NCBI RefSeq assembly: GCF_004217445.1
Contig: NZ_SHKX01000012.1
Coordinates: forward strand, 186,001-250,000
Direction: 5' to 3'
Source: Fluviicoccus keumensis
GTDB lineage: Bacteria; Pseudomonadota; Gammaproteobacteria; Pseudomonadales; Moraxellaceae
DNA length: 64,000 bases
Below the pieces are notes generated by a model that did not search any database, was not told the DNA's origin, and saw nothing but the letters and a program-made list of their open reading frames with translations. Positions 41,583 to 51,706 of the stretch are shown here, piece by piece (within the stretch, counting starts at the first letter, position 1; every line of letters begins with the position of its first letter). Position numbers and translations under genes: made by a program.

Positions 41583-43680
41583 CTTCCGGTGTGCTCAGGG
41601 AATCAAGCAGCACCTGACCCGCTTCCTTGACGTAGGCTTCATCTTCCGGCTTTTCCTTGGCGGTCGGATCCGGATCGTCCACAGTGTCGGGGTTGCCGTC
41701 GGCATCATTGGCCTTTTCCGCTTCACGCCAGGTTTTCAGCAGTTCCTGACCTTTCTCTTTCCGGCGGGCGTTTTCAATCACCAGCCGCTTTTGGTCCAGT
41801 TCATCCTGTTCCTTGCGGCGCTCCTTTTCGTTGAGGGAAATGACAGTGTCCTTCTTCAGGGCGTCAGCCAACGTGATCTGGGCGTTCAGGAATTTGAAGT
41901 CCGGATCGGCGTTCTGCCGTTGTTGCGACAGCAGGCGCAAACGGGTCAGCTGCTTGCTGTAGCCGGTGTAAGGCAGATAGCGGGCGGGCGGGATGGTGTC
42001 CCACGGCAGGGCATTTTGCAGCGCCGATTCGCCGATATCGGTGTTGTCGTAAATATTCGGGAAAGTGACATCCGGTTCCACGCCCTTGTGTTGGGTGCTG
42101 GCGCCGGAGATCCGGTAGAACTTGGCTTCAGTAACTTTCAGCTGTCCATAGTTCAGGTCGCGGAGCGACTGGACTGTACCCTTGCCAAAGCTGGTGGAGC
42201 CGACGATCAGACCCCGACCATAGTCTTGAATGGCTCCGGCAAAGATTTCCGCTGCCGAGGCGGACAAACGGTTCACCATCACCACCAGAGGGCCGTCATA
42301 TTCGACGGAAGGGTCTGAGTCGCCCATCACTTCCACATCACCGTTGGCGCTGCGGATCTGGACCGTGGGGCCGGTCTCGATGAACAGGCCGACCAGCGAG
42401 TTGGCTTCGGTCAGGGAACCACCGCCATTGTTGCGCAGGTCGAGCACCATGCCATCGATCTTTTCGGCCTTCAGTTCATCAATCAGGCGGCGGACGTCAC
42501 GGGTGGTGCTGCGGTAGTTGGGATCGCCGGACTGCATGCCCTGGAAGTCGGCATAGAATGTCGGCAGCTTGATGACGCCGATGCGGTATTTGCGGTCATT
42601 GCGGGTGATTTCCACAATACGCTTCTGCGCCGCCTGTTCTTCCAGCTTGATGGTATTGCGGACGATGTTGACCACTTTGGTCTGATGTTCATCCGCCGCA
42701 CCGGCGGGGATGACCTGTAACCGAACCTGGCTGCCCTTGGGGCCGCGTATCAGGTCGACCACTTCATCAATCCGCCAGCCGACGACATCGACAAAGTCCT
42801 CGTTGCCTTGGGCGATGGCGACAATCCGGTCGCCCGGAGCCAGTTGCTTTGACTTCTCGGCGGGACCGGCGGGCACGAGCCGGACTATCTTGGTGTATTC
42901 GTCATCATTCTGCAGCACAGCGCCAATCCCTTCGAGGGACAGGCTCATGTTGATATTGAAATTCTCGGAGGTGCGCGGCGAGAAATATTCAGTATGGGGA
43001 TCGTAGGATTCCGCCAGCGAATTCATGAATGCCTGGAACACGTCGTCCGGGCGGGTGCGCATCAGGTTGTTGAGCTGGGTCTGGTAGCGCTTGGTCAGCA
43101 GCTTGCCGATATCCTCGTCGGATTTTCCGGCCAGCCGCAGGCTGATGACAGCCGCCGCCAGGCGCTTGCGCCAAAGATCGTCCAGCTCGGCGGCATTGTG
43201 CGCCCATGGCGCATTGTCGCGTTTGGTTTCCAGTACCTGATGGTTTTCCAGATCCACCTTGCCGACGCCTTTTTCGAGGGCGCCAAGCACGAAGTCGAGC
43301 CGCTCGACAGCGCGCTTCTGGAAGCGCGTATAGATGGCGAAGACATTGTCGAGGTCGCCGCGGCTGATTTCATCATCCAGGGTCAGGCGATAAGCCTGAA
43401 ACGCGTTGATATCGCTGGCCAGGAAATAGCTGCGGGAGCCATCCAGATCCTTGAGATAGCGGTCGAGAACCTGAGAGGACAGCGCATCGTTGAACTTGCG
43501 GTGTTCATAATGCAGGTGCTTCAGCAGGATGACGCTGCTGCGCGCGGCCTTTTTCTCGTCCGCCGTGGGCTGGAGCTGAGCGGGCGCCGCCGCCTGCTTG
43601 GCGAAGACGGCGGAGAAGAATACGGCGCCGCCGAAAGCAGCCGCCCACACAACATATTTTTTTCGCTTGAGAAGTGCCAT
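41548..43680 (-). CDS. prc: Tail-specific (C-terminal processing) protease Prc
   Basis: A 710-residue S41 protease. A signal peptide or anchor (residues 6-25) leads into a large N-terminal domain, then a PDZ domain (about 215-310) and the catalytic core with Ser in RLSASAAEIFAGA and Lys in SFGKGTVQS. The C-terminus has a DUF3340-type helical region and a Lys/Glu/Asp-rich tail. Prc trims penicillin-binding protein 3 and degrades the peptidoglycan hydrolase MepS in E. coli. The start at 43680 follows no strong ribosome binding site but gives the export signal. Convergent overlap with the preceding gene is 35 bp. Confidence 0.94.
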   Translation of the reverse strand: MALLKRKKYVVWAAAFGGAVFFSAVFAKQAAAPAQLQPTADEKKAARSSVILLKHLHYEHRKFNDALSSQVLDRYLKDLDGSRSYFLASDINAFQAYRLTLDDEISRGDLDNVFAIYTRFQKRAVERLDFVLGALEKGVGKVDLENHQVLETKRDNAPWAHNAAELDDLWRKRLAAAVISLRLAGKSDEDIGKLLTKRYQTQLNNLMRTRPDDVFQAFMNSLAESYDPHTEYFSPRTSENFNINMSLSLEGIGAVLQNDDEYTKIVRLVPAGPAEKSKQLAPGDRIVAIAQGNEDFVDVVGWRIDEVVDLIRGPKGSQVRLQVIPAGAADEHQTKVVNIVRNTIKLEEQAAQKRIVEITRNDRKYRIGVIKLPTFYADFQGMQSGDPNYRSTTRDVRRLIDELKAEKIDGMVLDLRNNGGGSLTEANSLVGLFIETGPTVQIRSANGDVEVMGDSDPSVEYDGPLVVMVNRLSASAAEIFAGAIQDYGRGLIVGSTSFGKGTVQSLRDLNYGQLKVTEAKFYRISGASTQHKGVEPDVTFPNIYDNTDIGESALQNALPWDTIPPARYLPYTGYSKQLTRLRLLSQQRQNADPDFKFLNAQITLADALKKDTVISLNEKERRKEQDELDQKRLVIENARRKEKGQELLKTWREAEKANDADGNPDTVDDPDPTAKEKPEDEAYVKEAGQVLLDSLSTPEVKVARSASLHH

Positions 43681-43839
43681 GAGAATCTTGCTGAAGTCAC
43701 GCGCGGCGGAATGCCGACTAAAATGGATTATAGAGATGAGGCTGTTGTTTTTATAGCGGGAACTTCCCAAAAAACATAGGCTTTATCGTAGTTGCTTCGT
43801 TATTATTGCCCGCTTGTCGGCAAACAGGAGATAAAGGTC

Positions 43840-44853
43840 ATGATCGGCTCGGTAATGCTGGATTTGAAAGGGACGGAAATGACCCCGGAAGAGAGGGAGG
43901 TGCTGCAGCACCCCCAGACGGGTGGCGTCATTTTTTTCGCCCGCAACTACGAAGGGCCGGAGCAGATCCAGGCGTTGACCGCCAGCATCCGCCGTGTGCG
44001 TCCGGAACTGATCCTGGCGGTTGATCAGGAAGGCGGGCGCGTGCAGCGTTTTCGCGACGGTTTTGTGCGCATCCCGCCGATGAAGGCGCTGGGCGAGCGC
44101 TTCTCCGCCAGTCCGGAACAGGCTCGCCAGCTGGCGTATCAATGGGGCTGGCTGATGGCGACCGAGGTATTGGCGGTCGGCGTGGATATCAGCTTTGCGC
44201 CGATTCTGGATCTGGATAACGGCCTCAGCCGCGTTATTGGCGATCGCGCTTTCCATGCGGAGCCGGAAGTGGCGATCGCCCTGCTGGGACCCTTCATCAA
44301 GGGCATGCATGACGCGGGCATGGCTGCCACCGGCAAGCACTTTCCCGGCCATGGCTCGGTCGAGGCGGACTCGCATGTGGCGATCCCCGTGGATACCCGC
44401 TCGTTTGCCGACATTGAAAAGCATGATCTCAAGCCGTTTGTCGCTCTGGCCTCGGCCCTGCAGGGCATTATGCCCGCGCATGTGATTTTTCCGGAAATCG
44501 ACAACCGTCCGGCCGGATTCTCCCCGATCTGGCTGCAGGATGTTCTGCGCCAGCGCATCGGCTTCCGGGGCGTCATTTTCTCGGATGACCTGAGCATGGA
44601 AGGCGCCGGGGTGGCGGGCTCGTATGCCGATCGCGCGGAAGCCGCCTTGTCGGCGGGTTGTGACATGGTGCTGGTCTGCAACAAGCCCGAAGCCGCCATT
44701 CAGGTGCTGGAGTCCCGTGAAGGCAGGCCGCTGCCGGATCAGGCGCGCTTTGCCGCGCTGAAGGGTCGCAGCCGGGTGGCCTGGAATGAGCTGCCGCGAC
44801 ATCCGCAATGGATCGCTGCGGAAGAAAGTATCCGCAACCTGATTTCCGCCTGA
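43840..44853 (+). CDS. nagZ: Beta-N-acetylhexosaminidase NagZ
   Basis: A 337-residue GH3 enzyme. It has VDQEGGRVQRF, the KHFPGHGSVEADSH loop with the catalytic His, and the nucleophile Asp in FSDDLSMEGA. NagZ removes GlcNAc from anhydro-muropeptides in the cytoplasm during cell-wall recycling, and the product can induce AmpC-type beta-lactamases. The ATG at 43840 has an AGGAG ribosome binding site. It diverges from prc, another cell-wall-linked gene. Confidence 0.95.
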   Translation: MIGSVMLDLKGTEMTPEEREVLQHPQTGGVIFFARNYEGPEQIQALTASIRRVRPELILAVDQEGGRVQRFRDGFVRIPPMKALGERFSASPEQARQLAYQWGWLMATEVLAVGVDISFAPILDLDNGLSRVIGDRAFHAEPEVAIALLGPFIKGMHDAGMAATGKHFPGHGSVEADSHVAIPVDTRSFADIEKHDLKPFVALASALQGIMPAHVIFPEIDNRPAGFSPIWLQDVLRQRIGFRGVIFSDDLSMEGAGVAGSYADRAEAALSAGCDMVLVCNKPEAAIQVLESREGRPLPDQARFAALKGRSRVAWNELPRHPQWIAAEESIRNLISA

Positions 44854-44911
44854 CATTACATCCCCGGCTTTGGCCGGGGCTTCCGTTTTGCCCATCAAGG
44901 ATTCCGCCGCC

Positions 44912-45964
44912 ATGAAGCGCTACTGGATAGTGTTGCTTTGTCTTTTTTTGCAAGCCTGCAGTCTGGACGATCTGAGGCATCTGGTTTCCGGTGAAACCGA
45001 TCCGGCAATCATTACGGCACCGGGCAATCTGCCGCATACCCCCGCCACATTCGATCAGGCCAAAAAGATTCTCTATTCCCAAATTTATCAGGGACATGCA
45101 CTGACTTTCTACTGTGGTTGCGAGTTTGACGCGAAGTCTCGGAAAGTGAACGAGGAGAGTTGCGGTTACAAGCCGCGCAAGAATCCCGAACGGGCTTCCC
45201 GCATTGAGGCCGAGCATGTGATGCCCGCGCACCAGTTCGGCAATTTCCGTCAATGTTGGCGCGAACCCGAAAAAGTGTGCGGCAGCAAGATGTCAGGGAG
45301 AAAATGCTGCGAGGAAAAGGATCCGCTGTTCACCACCGCCCATAACGATCTGAACAACCTTTATCCGGCTATCGGCGAAGTGAACGGCGACCGCTCCAAT
45401 TACAACTGGGGCGAAGTACCCGGTGAAAAGCGGGAATATGGCGCTTGTACGATTGAAATCGATGAGTCCATACGCCGTGTCGAGCCGCCGGAATATGACA
45501 AGGGTGAAATCGCCCGGACCATGTTTTACATGGAAAAGACCTACGGCTTCAAATTGTCCGATCAGGATCGCAAGCTGTATGAAGCTTGGAACCGGATGGA
45601 TCCGCCGGACGACTGGGAACAGGAACGCAACCGCCGAATTGCGAAAATACAAGGACAGGACAACCCGTTCATCAGCCATTATGGGGAAACCCCGGAAAGC
45701 ATCCGGACAGGCAAACCTGCGGAAACCGCCTCTCAGGGCGTAACTGCTTCGCCGGCAGCGCCGACCGCGCCTGTTGCGGCACCACCGGAAGTGACTTCCG
45801 GCGTGAAACACCCATCCGGCGGTTTCTCGTGCAAGCCGATCAAGTCCTGTTCGAAAATGAGCAGCTGTGAGGAAGCCATGTTCCAGCTGCGGCAATGCGG
45901 CAATACCGCCATTGATGGCAATGGCGACGGCATTCCGTGCGCTTCGATCTGCCGTAAGGAGTGA
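44912..45964 (+). CDS. Endonuclease I lipoprotein with C-terminal excalibur domain
   Basis: A 350-residue predicted lipoprotein (signal with LFLQAC lipobox, Cys at about residue 15). The central endonuclease I/DNase domain has RIEAEHVMPAHQFGN with the active-site His and LNNLYPAIGEVNGDRSNYNWG with the Mg2+ ligands. Paired cysteines (YCGCEF, CCEE) suggest disulfides. A Pro/Ala-rich linker leads to an excalibur Ca2+ motif, DGNGDGIPC, near the end. It probably cuts DNA in the periplasm or at the surface, for nutrition or during DNA uptake. The fusion of endonuclease I with excalibur is less common than either alone. Follows nagZ by 58 bp. Confidence 0.88.
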   Translation: MKRYWIVLLCLFLQACSLDDLRHLVSGETDPAIITAPGNLPHTPATFDQAKKILYSQIYQGHALTFYCGCEFDAKSRKVNEESCGYKPRKNPERASRIEAEHVMPAHQFGNFRQCWREPEKVCGSKMSGRKCCEEKDPLFTTAHNDLNNLYPAIGEVNGDRSNYNWGEVPGEKREYGACTIEIDESIRRVEPPEYDKGEIARTMFYMEKTYGFKLSDQDRKLYEAWNRMDPPDDWEQERNRRIAKIQGQDNPFISHYGETPESIRTGKPAETASQGVTASPAAPTAPVAAPPEVTSGVKHPSGGFSCKPIKSCSKMSSCEEAMFQLRQCGNTAIDGNGDGIPCASICRKE

Positions 45965-45977
45965 GGCCCGGGCGGGG

Positions 45978-46577
45978 TCAAGCGTTCAGCATGACCCCGC
46001 TTAGCGGCGTGTAGTGCAAGCCGAACTCATCGGTGCGGCTTTCATAAAGATGAATGCGGTCAACTTCCCAGCGTGACTCGCCTTGCATGGCGGCAGGTTT
46101 TGATAAGGCCGCCTGTAGGCGTTGTTTGCTTTCCCGGGTCAGGTCGTGGGCGCAACGTCCCAGTGTGATGTGCGGATAATAATCCTGCGGTTCGGACACA
46201 TATCCGGCGGTTGCAAGCGCTGCTGTCAACGCTTTCTGCACGCGTACCAGTTCACGCGACGGCTGAACGCCCATCCAGAGGATTCGGGGGTGGCCGTAGG
46301 ATGGGAAAGCCCCCAGCGCCTCCAGCTCCAGATGGAATCGCGGTGTCGCCTGTCCAATCTGATGGAGGATGGCTGTCAGCGGCTCTACATGGGTTTCGTC
46401 CATTTCTCCCAGAAAGGCCAGGGTCAGGTGCATCAGTTTTCCTGTCTGCCATTTGACTGGTAAATCAATGGATTGCAGCGGTTTTTGAATGTGACTTAAA
46501 GTGATTCGTATGGGGGTGGGGATGGGCAGCGCCAGGAAAAAGCGCTTGCGGGCCGGCGGACTCTGCAGATCGGGCAT
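45978..46577 (-). CDS. thpR: RNA 2',3'-cyclic phosphodiesterase (ThpR/LigT)
   Basis: A 199-residue 2H phosphoesterase. Both HxT motifs are present: HLTLAFLG at about 50-57 and HITLGR at about 138-143. The enzyme opens 2',3'-cyclic phosphates and can ligate tRNA halves in vitro. It stands alone, convergent with the endonuclease gene; a GCGGGGTCA/TGACCCCGC hairpin at 45972-46000 overlaps its stop. Confidence 0.92.
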   Translation of the reverse strand: MPDLQSPPARKRFFLALPIPTPIRITLSHIQKPLQSIDLPVKWQTGKLMHLTLAFLGEMDETHVEPLTAILHQIGQATPRFHLELEALGAFPSYGHPRILWMGVQPSRELVRVQKALTAALATAGYVSEPQDYYPHITLGRCAHDLTRESKQRLQAALSKPAAMQGESRWEVDRIHLYESRTDEFGLHYTPLSGVMLNA

Positions 46578-46639
46578 GGCGGATTTCCGTGTCCTGACAA
46601 AAGCGGATTCCGGATTATAGGGCAGGAATCCGGTGAAGT

Positions 46640-46673
46640 GGGAGCCGTCTGTTTGGACAAGCGGCTCCCTTTT
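46640..46673. other. Hairpin between pilU and thpR
   Basis: GGGAGCCG (46640-46647) and CGGCTCCC (46662-46669) form an 8-bp stem with a 14-nt loop followed by TTTT on the plus strand. No plus-strand gene ends here, so its terminator role is doubtful; it may mark the pilU 3' end. Confidence 0.4.
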
Positions 46674-46683
46674 GAGGCGTTGG

Positions 46684-47961
46684 TTAACCCTGGTTGTTCT
46701 GCTTGTCCTGTTCCAGTTTCATGGCCGCCAGTTTCTTTTCCATCATCCACTTGTTGATCTTCTGCTGTTCCAGCTCTTCCTTGCGTTTGGCATCCATTTC
46801 TTCGGCGGTCGAGTTGTCAAAGGTTAGGGATGACGAGGCGACAGCGGTCTTGGGTTCACCGCGCTGACTCTTCAGCTTGATATTGAGACGCAACTGGTTG
46901 GCGGAGTCGGCGTTGCGGATAGCCTCTTCGTATGAAATCACGCCTGCGTTATAGAGATCGAACAGGGCCCAGTCGAAGGTGCGCATGCCGAGTTCACGGG
47001 ATTTCTCCATGATCGGTTTGATTTCATGGAACTCACCCTTGAAGATCAGCTCGGACACCATTTGCGTGTTCAGCAGGATTTCGATGGCGGCGCGACGGCC
47101 CTTGCCGTCCTCGGTGCGCACCAGGCGTTGCGAGACAATGCCGCGCAAATTGGCGGAGAGGTCCATCAGCAGCTGGTTGCGGCGTTCGTCGGGGAAAAAG
47201 TTGATGATCCGGTCGAAGGTCTGGTTGGTGTTGTTCGCATGCAGCGTGCCCAGGCACAGGTGGCCGGTTTCGGCGAAAGCGATGGCGTGTTCCATGGTTT
47301 CGGCGTCGCGGATTTCCCCGATCAGGATGACGTCGGGGGCCTGACGCAAGGTGTTCTTCAGCGCGTGATGCCAGCTGTGGGTATCAACGCCGACTTCACG
47401 GTGGGTAATGAGTGATTGCTTGGGCTTGTGGACATATTCCACCGGATCTTCCACCGTAATGATGTGACCCTTGGAGGTGGCGTTGCGGTGGTCGATCATG
47501 GCCGCCAGCGAGGTGGACTTGCCGGAGCCGGTGCCGCCGACGACCAGCACCAGACCGCGCTTGTGCATGATCAGTTCTTTCAGCACTTCCGGCAGGAACA
47601 GCTTTTCAAACGTCGGGATTTCCGAGGAAATGGTCCGGATCACCATGCCGACGCTTTGCTGCTGCACAAAGACATTGACGCGGAAACGCGACACATCCGG
47701 GACGTTGATGGCGAAGTTGCACTCCATTTCGCGCGCAAACTCTTCGCGCTGCTTCGGATTCATGATGGCGTTGGCCAGGCTGCTGGTCAGTTCCGGCGTC
47801 AGCTTCTGGCTGCTCATCGGCTGCATTTCGCCATTGGCTTTCATGCTGGGCGGAAAGTCATTGGAAATGAACAGGTCAGAGCCGCCGGCCTGACTCATGC
47901 GGGTCAGCAGGCGCATCATGAACGCGTGGGCTTGTTCTTCGGTCAACATCGGTGTGGACAT
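46684..47961 (-). CDS. pilU: Type IV pilus retraction ATPase PilU
   Basis: A 425-residue PilT/PilU-type secretion ATPase. Walker A is GGTGSGKST, Walker B VILIGEIRD, with the Asp box ITVEDPVEYVH and the His box GHLCLGTLHANN. The C-terminal extension of about 60 residues (Lys/Glu/Gln-rich) and the SDLFISNDFPPS start favour PilU over PilT. PilU assists PilT in pilus retraction for twitching and DNA uptake. No pilT lies beside it in this window, although the two genes are commonly adjacent. Confidence 0.92.
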   Translation of the reverse strand: MSTPMLTEEQAHAFMMRLLTRMSQAGGSDLFISNDFPPSMKANGEMQPMSSQKLTPELTSSLANAIMNPKQREEFAREMECNFAINVPDVSRFRVNVFVQQQSVGMVIRTISSEIPTFEKLFLPEVLKELIMHKRGLVLVVGGTGSGKSTSLAAMIDHRNATSKGHIITVEDPVEYVHKPKQSLITHREVGVDTHSWHHALKNTLRQAPDVILIGEIRDAETMEHAIAFAETGHLCLGTLHANNTNQTFDRIINFFPDERRNQLLMDLSANLRGIVSQRLVRTEDGKGRRAAIEILLNTQMVSELIFKGEFHEIKPIMEKSRELGMRTFDWALFDLYNAGVISYEEAIRNADSANQLRLNIKLKSQRGEPKTAVASSSLTFDNSTAEEMDAKRKEELEQQKINKWMMEKKLAAMKLEQDKQNNQG

Positions 47962-48135
47962 GCTGTTTTCTTCTTGTTTCGTGGCCTGTGGGGCGTGTCG
48001 ATAGAATCCGGCCGTTCAAGTGCGACCAAGGCGCAAATGATAGCGAACCGGCGCCGGGTGCGTTAAGGCGCTGGTTCACGGTATATCAGAAAATCCGCGC
48101 TGATTATCGTCTCCCGGCCGGATTTTGATGCAAAT

Positions 48136-51100
48136 TCAGCCACCCAGTTTTTTGAGCAGTTCCGCCACATACGCCAGCCGTTTTTCCGGTTCGGTCAGGT
48201 TGGCGCTGAATTTGAGCTTGTCGCCGCCATCCATGCGGAATTGCGCGGGTTGGCTTTGCAGCAGCTTGATGATGGTGACGGGCTGAACCTTGGTGTCCTT
48301 GGCGAACTCAAGACGTCCCCCTTGCGGACCGGCGTCGATCTTGCGGATGCCCAGCGCGGCGGCCTGCAGCTTCAGACGGTGGGCGTTGAACAGGTTTTTG
48401 GTCGGTTCGGGCAGCAGGCCGAAGCGGTCGATCATTTCGATTTGCAGTTCATCCATGGCGTCCGCCGTTTCGGCGTGACTGATGCGTTTGTACATCAGCA
48501 GCCGGTTGTGGACATCCGGCAGGTAGTCGTCGGGAATCAGCGCCGAGATACGCAGGTTGACCTCGGCGGTCAGTTCCAGCGGCTGGTCAAGATTCGGTGT
48601 CTTGCCCGCCTTGATGGCCTTGACGGCGCGTTCCAGCATTTCCATGTACAACGTGAAGCCGACGGCATGCACGTTGCCGCTTTGCTCCTCGCCCAGCAGC
48701 TCACCCGCACCGCGGATTTCCAGGTCTTCACTGGCCAGGGCAAAACCGGCGCCCAGCTCTCCGGCGCGCTGAATGGCTTCCAGCCGCTTTTCGGCGTCCG
48801 GGGTCATGGCTTTTTTGTGCGGCGTCAGCAGATAGGCGTAGGCCTGATGGTGCGAGCGCCCGACACGGCCGCGCAGCTGGTGCAACTGCGCCAGCCCGAG
48901 CTTATCCGCGCGTTCCATGAGGATGGTGTTGGCGGAAGGAATGTCGATGCCGGTTTCGATAATGGTGGAGCAGACCAGCACGTTGAACTGCTTGTGATAG
49001 AACTGCTGCATCACCTGTTCCAGCTCACGTTCGCGCATCTGGCCGTGGGCGATGCCGATCCGGGCTTCAGGAATCAGCCCTTGCAGGTCGGCGGCGCATT
49101 TTTCGATGGTGGCGACATCGTTGTGGAGGTAATAAGCCTGACCGCCGCGCAGCAGCTCGCGGAGGATGGCTTCCTTGACGATGGCCGGGGTGTGTTCATG
49201 CACGAAGGTCTTCACCGCCAGACGCTTGGCGGGCGGGGTGGCGATGATGGAGAGGTCGCGCAGTCCGGACAGCGCCATGTTCAGCGTCCGGGGAATGGGG
49301 GTCGCGGTCAGGGTGAGCATATCCACCTCGGCGCGCCGGTTCTTCAATGCCTCCTTGTGACGCACGCCGAACCGGTGTTCTTCATCCACGATCATCAGTC
49401 CCAGCCGCTTGAACTGCACCGAGTCCTGCAGCAGTTTGTGGGTGCCGATGATGATGTCGATTTTGCCTTCTTCCAAGGAATCCAGGGCGGCTTGCTGCTC
49501 CTTGGCGGTGCGGAAGCGCGACAGCACCTCAATGCGTACCGGCCAGTCGGCAAACCGGTCGCGGAAATTTTCGTAGTGTTGCTGGGCCAGCAGCGTGGTC
49601 GGCACCAGCACGGCTACCTGTTTTCCATCCTGGATGGCGACGAAAGCGGCGCGCATGGCGACTTCGGTCTTGCCGAAGCCGACATCGCCGCAGACCAGGC
49701 GATCCATCGGTCGCGGAGCGCGCATGTCGGTGATGGTGGAGAGAATGGCGTTTGACTGGTCGGCGGTTTCCTCGAACGGGAAACCGGCGGCGAAGCGGGC
49801 GTATTCCTGTTCCTCGACCTTGAACGCGTATCCGGGACGGGCGGCGCGGCGCGCGCTGATATTGAGCAGTTCGGCCGCAACGTCGTGAATCTGCTCGGCA
49901 GCCTTGCGCTTTTCACGCGCCCAGTTTTCAGTGCCGAGGCGGTGCAGCGGCGCATGGGCGTCATCGGCGCCGGTATAGCGGGCAATCAGGTGCAGACTGG
50001 CGACCGGCACATACAGCTTGGCGTTGTTGGCGTACTCCAGCAGCAGGAACTCCTGGGTTTCGCCATCCATGTCCAGCGTGACCAACCCGTGGTAACGCCC
50101 GACGCCGTGATCAATATGCACCACCGGTGATCCCGGCGTCAGCTCGCTCAGGCTGCGGATGGCCAGTTCGGCCGCCGCTTCGCCATTGACGGCCTTGCGC
50201 CGGCGACGTTGCAGCACGCGCTGTCCAAACAGTTGCGACTCGGCAATGACGACCAGTCCCGGCAGGCATAAGCCGTGCTCCAGCGGAGCCACGGTCAGGG
50301 CGAACGGTAGATCAGAACCGGCGAATTCGTTCCACCCTGAAACCATCTGCGGTTTCTGCGCCAAGGGTTTCAACAGTTCCAGCAGGTTTTCGCGACGACC
50401 GGCGCTTTCTGCACACAGCAGCACGCGCGGTTGCGTGGCCAGATAGGCGGACAAGGCGGCCAGCGGCTGGTCGCTGCGGGCATCGACCGGCAGGGCGGGC
50501 GGTTCGGCAAAGGGCAGGTTGGTCATGCCCGGCTTTTCAGATTCCGCCAAGGCGTTCAGGTTCAGCCGCGCGAAGCGGTTGATGGCCGCAAACAGTTCGT
50601 TTTCACGCAGAAACAAGCGGTCTGGCGGCAGGATCGGCATGATTCGGTCATGACGGCGTTCTTCGTAGCGATTGCCGATCTCCTGCCAGAAATGCGCCAG
50701 CTGTCCCGGAACCGTGGACTCCATGACCAGCAAGGCGTTGGCGGGCAGGTAATCCAGCAATCCGGCGGTGCTCTCGAAGAACAGCGGCAGGTAGTACTCG
50801 ATCCCGGCGGACGCCAGCCCGCTGCTGACATCGCGATAGACCGGACATTGCTTGGGTTCGCTGTCAAAGCTGTCGGCCCACTGATCCTTGAAACGGCGGA
50901 TGGCGCTCTTGTCGAAGGGGTATTCGCGGGCGGGCAGCAATTCGAGCCGGTCGATACTCTCCGTGGTGCGCTGGGTATCCGGGCTGAACAGGCGCAGGCT
51001 TTCAATTTCATCGTCGAACAATTCAATCCGCACCGGTGCGGAGGCCCCCATCGGGAAGATGTCCATCAGGCTGCCGCGCACGGCGTATTCGCCATGTTCG

Positions 51101-51585
51101 TAGACGGTTTCCACCGCGTGATAGCCCACGGCCTCCAGTTGCTGGCGGGTCTGGTCCAGATCGAAGCGCTGGCCGCGTTTGAGGCTGAAGCTTTGCGCTG
51201 CCAGCCACGAGGCGGGCGCCAGGCGCTGGGCGAGGGTGGAAATGCTGGTGATGACCAGGCCTCGTTGCAGCGTCGTCATCCCCGCCAGCACACGCAGGCG
51301 GTCTGAAATGATGTCCTGGTGGGGAGACAATTGGTCGTAGGGCAGGGTCTCCCAATCCGGGAAATGCTGTACCGGCAGGCTGTCGCCGCTGAAGAATCGT
51401 ACTTCTTCCTCCAGGCGGGCGGCGCGCTGGCTGTCTGACGTCACCAGCAGCACCGGTCCTTGCCACTGGCGCACCGCCTCGGCGATAGCCAGGCCCATAC
51501 CGGCTCCGGCAAGGGCCGCCCAGGTCTTGCGGTCTTGCGGACCGGTAGGCAACGGAGTCAGGGCGGCGGGCAGGGCAGTAGTCAT
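48136..51585 (-). CDS. mfd: Transcription-repair coupling factor Mfd
   Basis: A 1149-residue superfamily 2 translocase of the usual Mfd length. It has a UvrB-like N-terminal module, an RNA polymerase-interacting domain starting VVHIDHGVGRYHG, and the RecG-like motor with GDVGFGKTEVAMRA, the DEEH box and TATPIPRTLNMALSG. The C-terminal TRCF domain is intact. Mfd removes RNA polymerase stalled at DNA lesions and recruits UvrAB. It diverges from the sensor kinase gene. Confidence 0.97.
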   Translation of the reverse strand: MTTALPAALTPLPTGPQDRKTWAALAGAGMGLAIAEAVRQWQGPVLLVTSDSQRAARLEEEVRFFSGDSLPVQHFPDWETLPYDQLSPHQDIISDRLRVLAGMTTLQRGLVITSISTLAQRLAPASWLAAQSFSLKRGQRFDLDQTRQQLEAVGYHAVETVYEHGEYAVRGSLMDIFPMGASAPVRIELFDDEIESLRLFSPDTQRTTESIDRLELLPAREYPFDKSAIRRFKDQWADSFDSEPKQCPVYRDVSSGLASAGIEYYLPLFFESTAGLLDYLPANALLVMESTVPGQLAHFWQEIGNRYEERRHDRIMPILPPDRLFLRENELFAAINRFARLNLNALAESEKPGMTNLPFAEPPALPVDARSDQPLAALSAYLATQPRVLLCAESAGRRENLLELLKPLAQKPQMVSGWNEFAGSDLPFALTVAPLEHGLCLPGLVVIAESQLFGQRVLQRRRRKAVNGEAAAELAIRSLSELTPGSPVVHIDHGVGRYHGLVTLDMDGETQEFLLLEYANNAKLYVPVASLHLIARYTGADDAHAPLHRLGTENWAREKRKAAEQIHDVAAELLNISARRAARPGYAFKVEEQEYARFAAGFPFEETADQSNAILSTITDMRAPRPMDRLVCGDVGFGKTEVAMRAAFVAIQDGKQVAVLVPTTLLAQQHYENFRDRFADWPVRIEVLSRFRTAKEQQAALDSLEEGKIDIIIGTHKLLQDSVQFKRLGLMIVDEEHRFGVRHKEALKNRRAEVDMLTLTATPIPRTLNMALSGLRDLSIIATPPAKRLAVKTFVHEHTPAIVKEAILRELLRGGQAYYLHNDVATIEKCAADLQGLIPEARIGIAHGQMRERELEQVMQQFYHKQFNVLVCSTIIETGIDIPSANTILMERADKLGLAQLHQLRGRVGRSHHQAYAYLLTPHKKAMTPDAEKRLEAIQRAGELGAGFALASEDLEIRGAGELLGEEQSGNVHAVGFTLYMEMLERAVKAIKAGKTPNLDQPLELTAEVNLRISALIPDDYLPDVHNRLLMYKRISHAETADAMDELQIEMIDRFGLLPEPTKNLFNAHRLKLQAAALGIRKIDAGPQGGRLEFAKDTKVQPVTIIKLLQSQPAQFRMDGGDKLKFSANLTEPEKRLAYVAELLKKLGG

Positions 51586-51706
51586 GGCGGGAGGATCCGG
51601 AAACAGGGATGCGGCATTTTGTCGCGGGCGATTGTAACGGATTTGACGCCGGGGGGAACGTCAACGCATCATCGCCAAACCTGCTTTTGTCCCGTTGCGA
51701 TCGCCC

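Noticed and set aside
45972..46000. A GCGGGGTCA/TGACCCCGC hairpin as a terminator between the endonuclease and thpR genes
   Set aside because: The stem is perfect, but neither side has a T-run, and the hairpin includes the thpR stop codon. It may slow transcripts but is not called as an intrinsic terminator.
48090..48126. AAAATCCG/CGGATTTT inverted repeat between mfd and pilU as a terminator
   Set aside because: The arms are only 8 bp with a loop of about 21 nt, so stability is doubtful; recorded here only.
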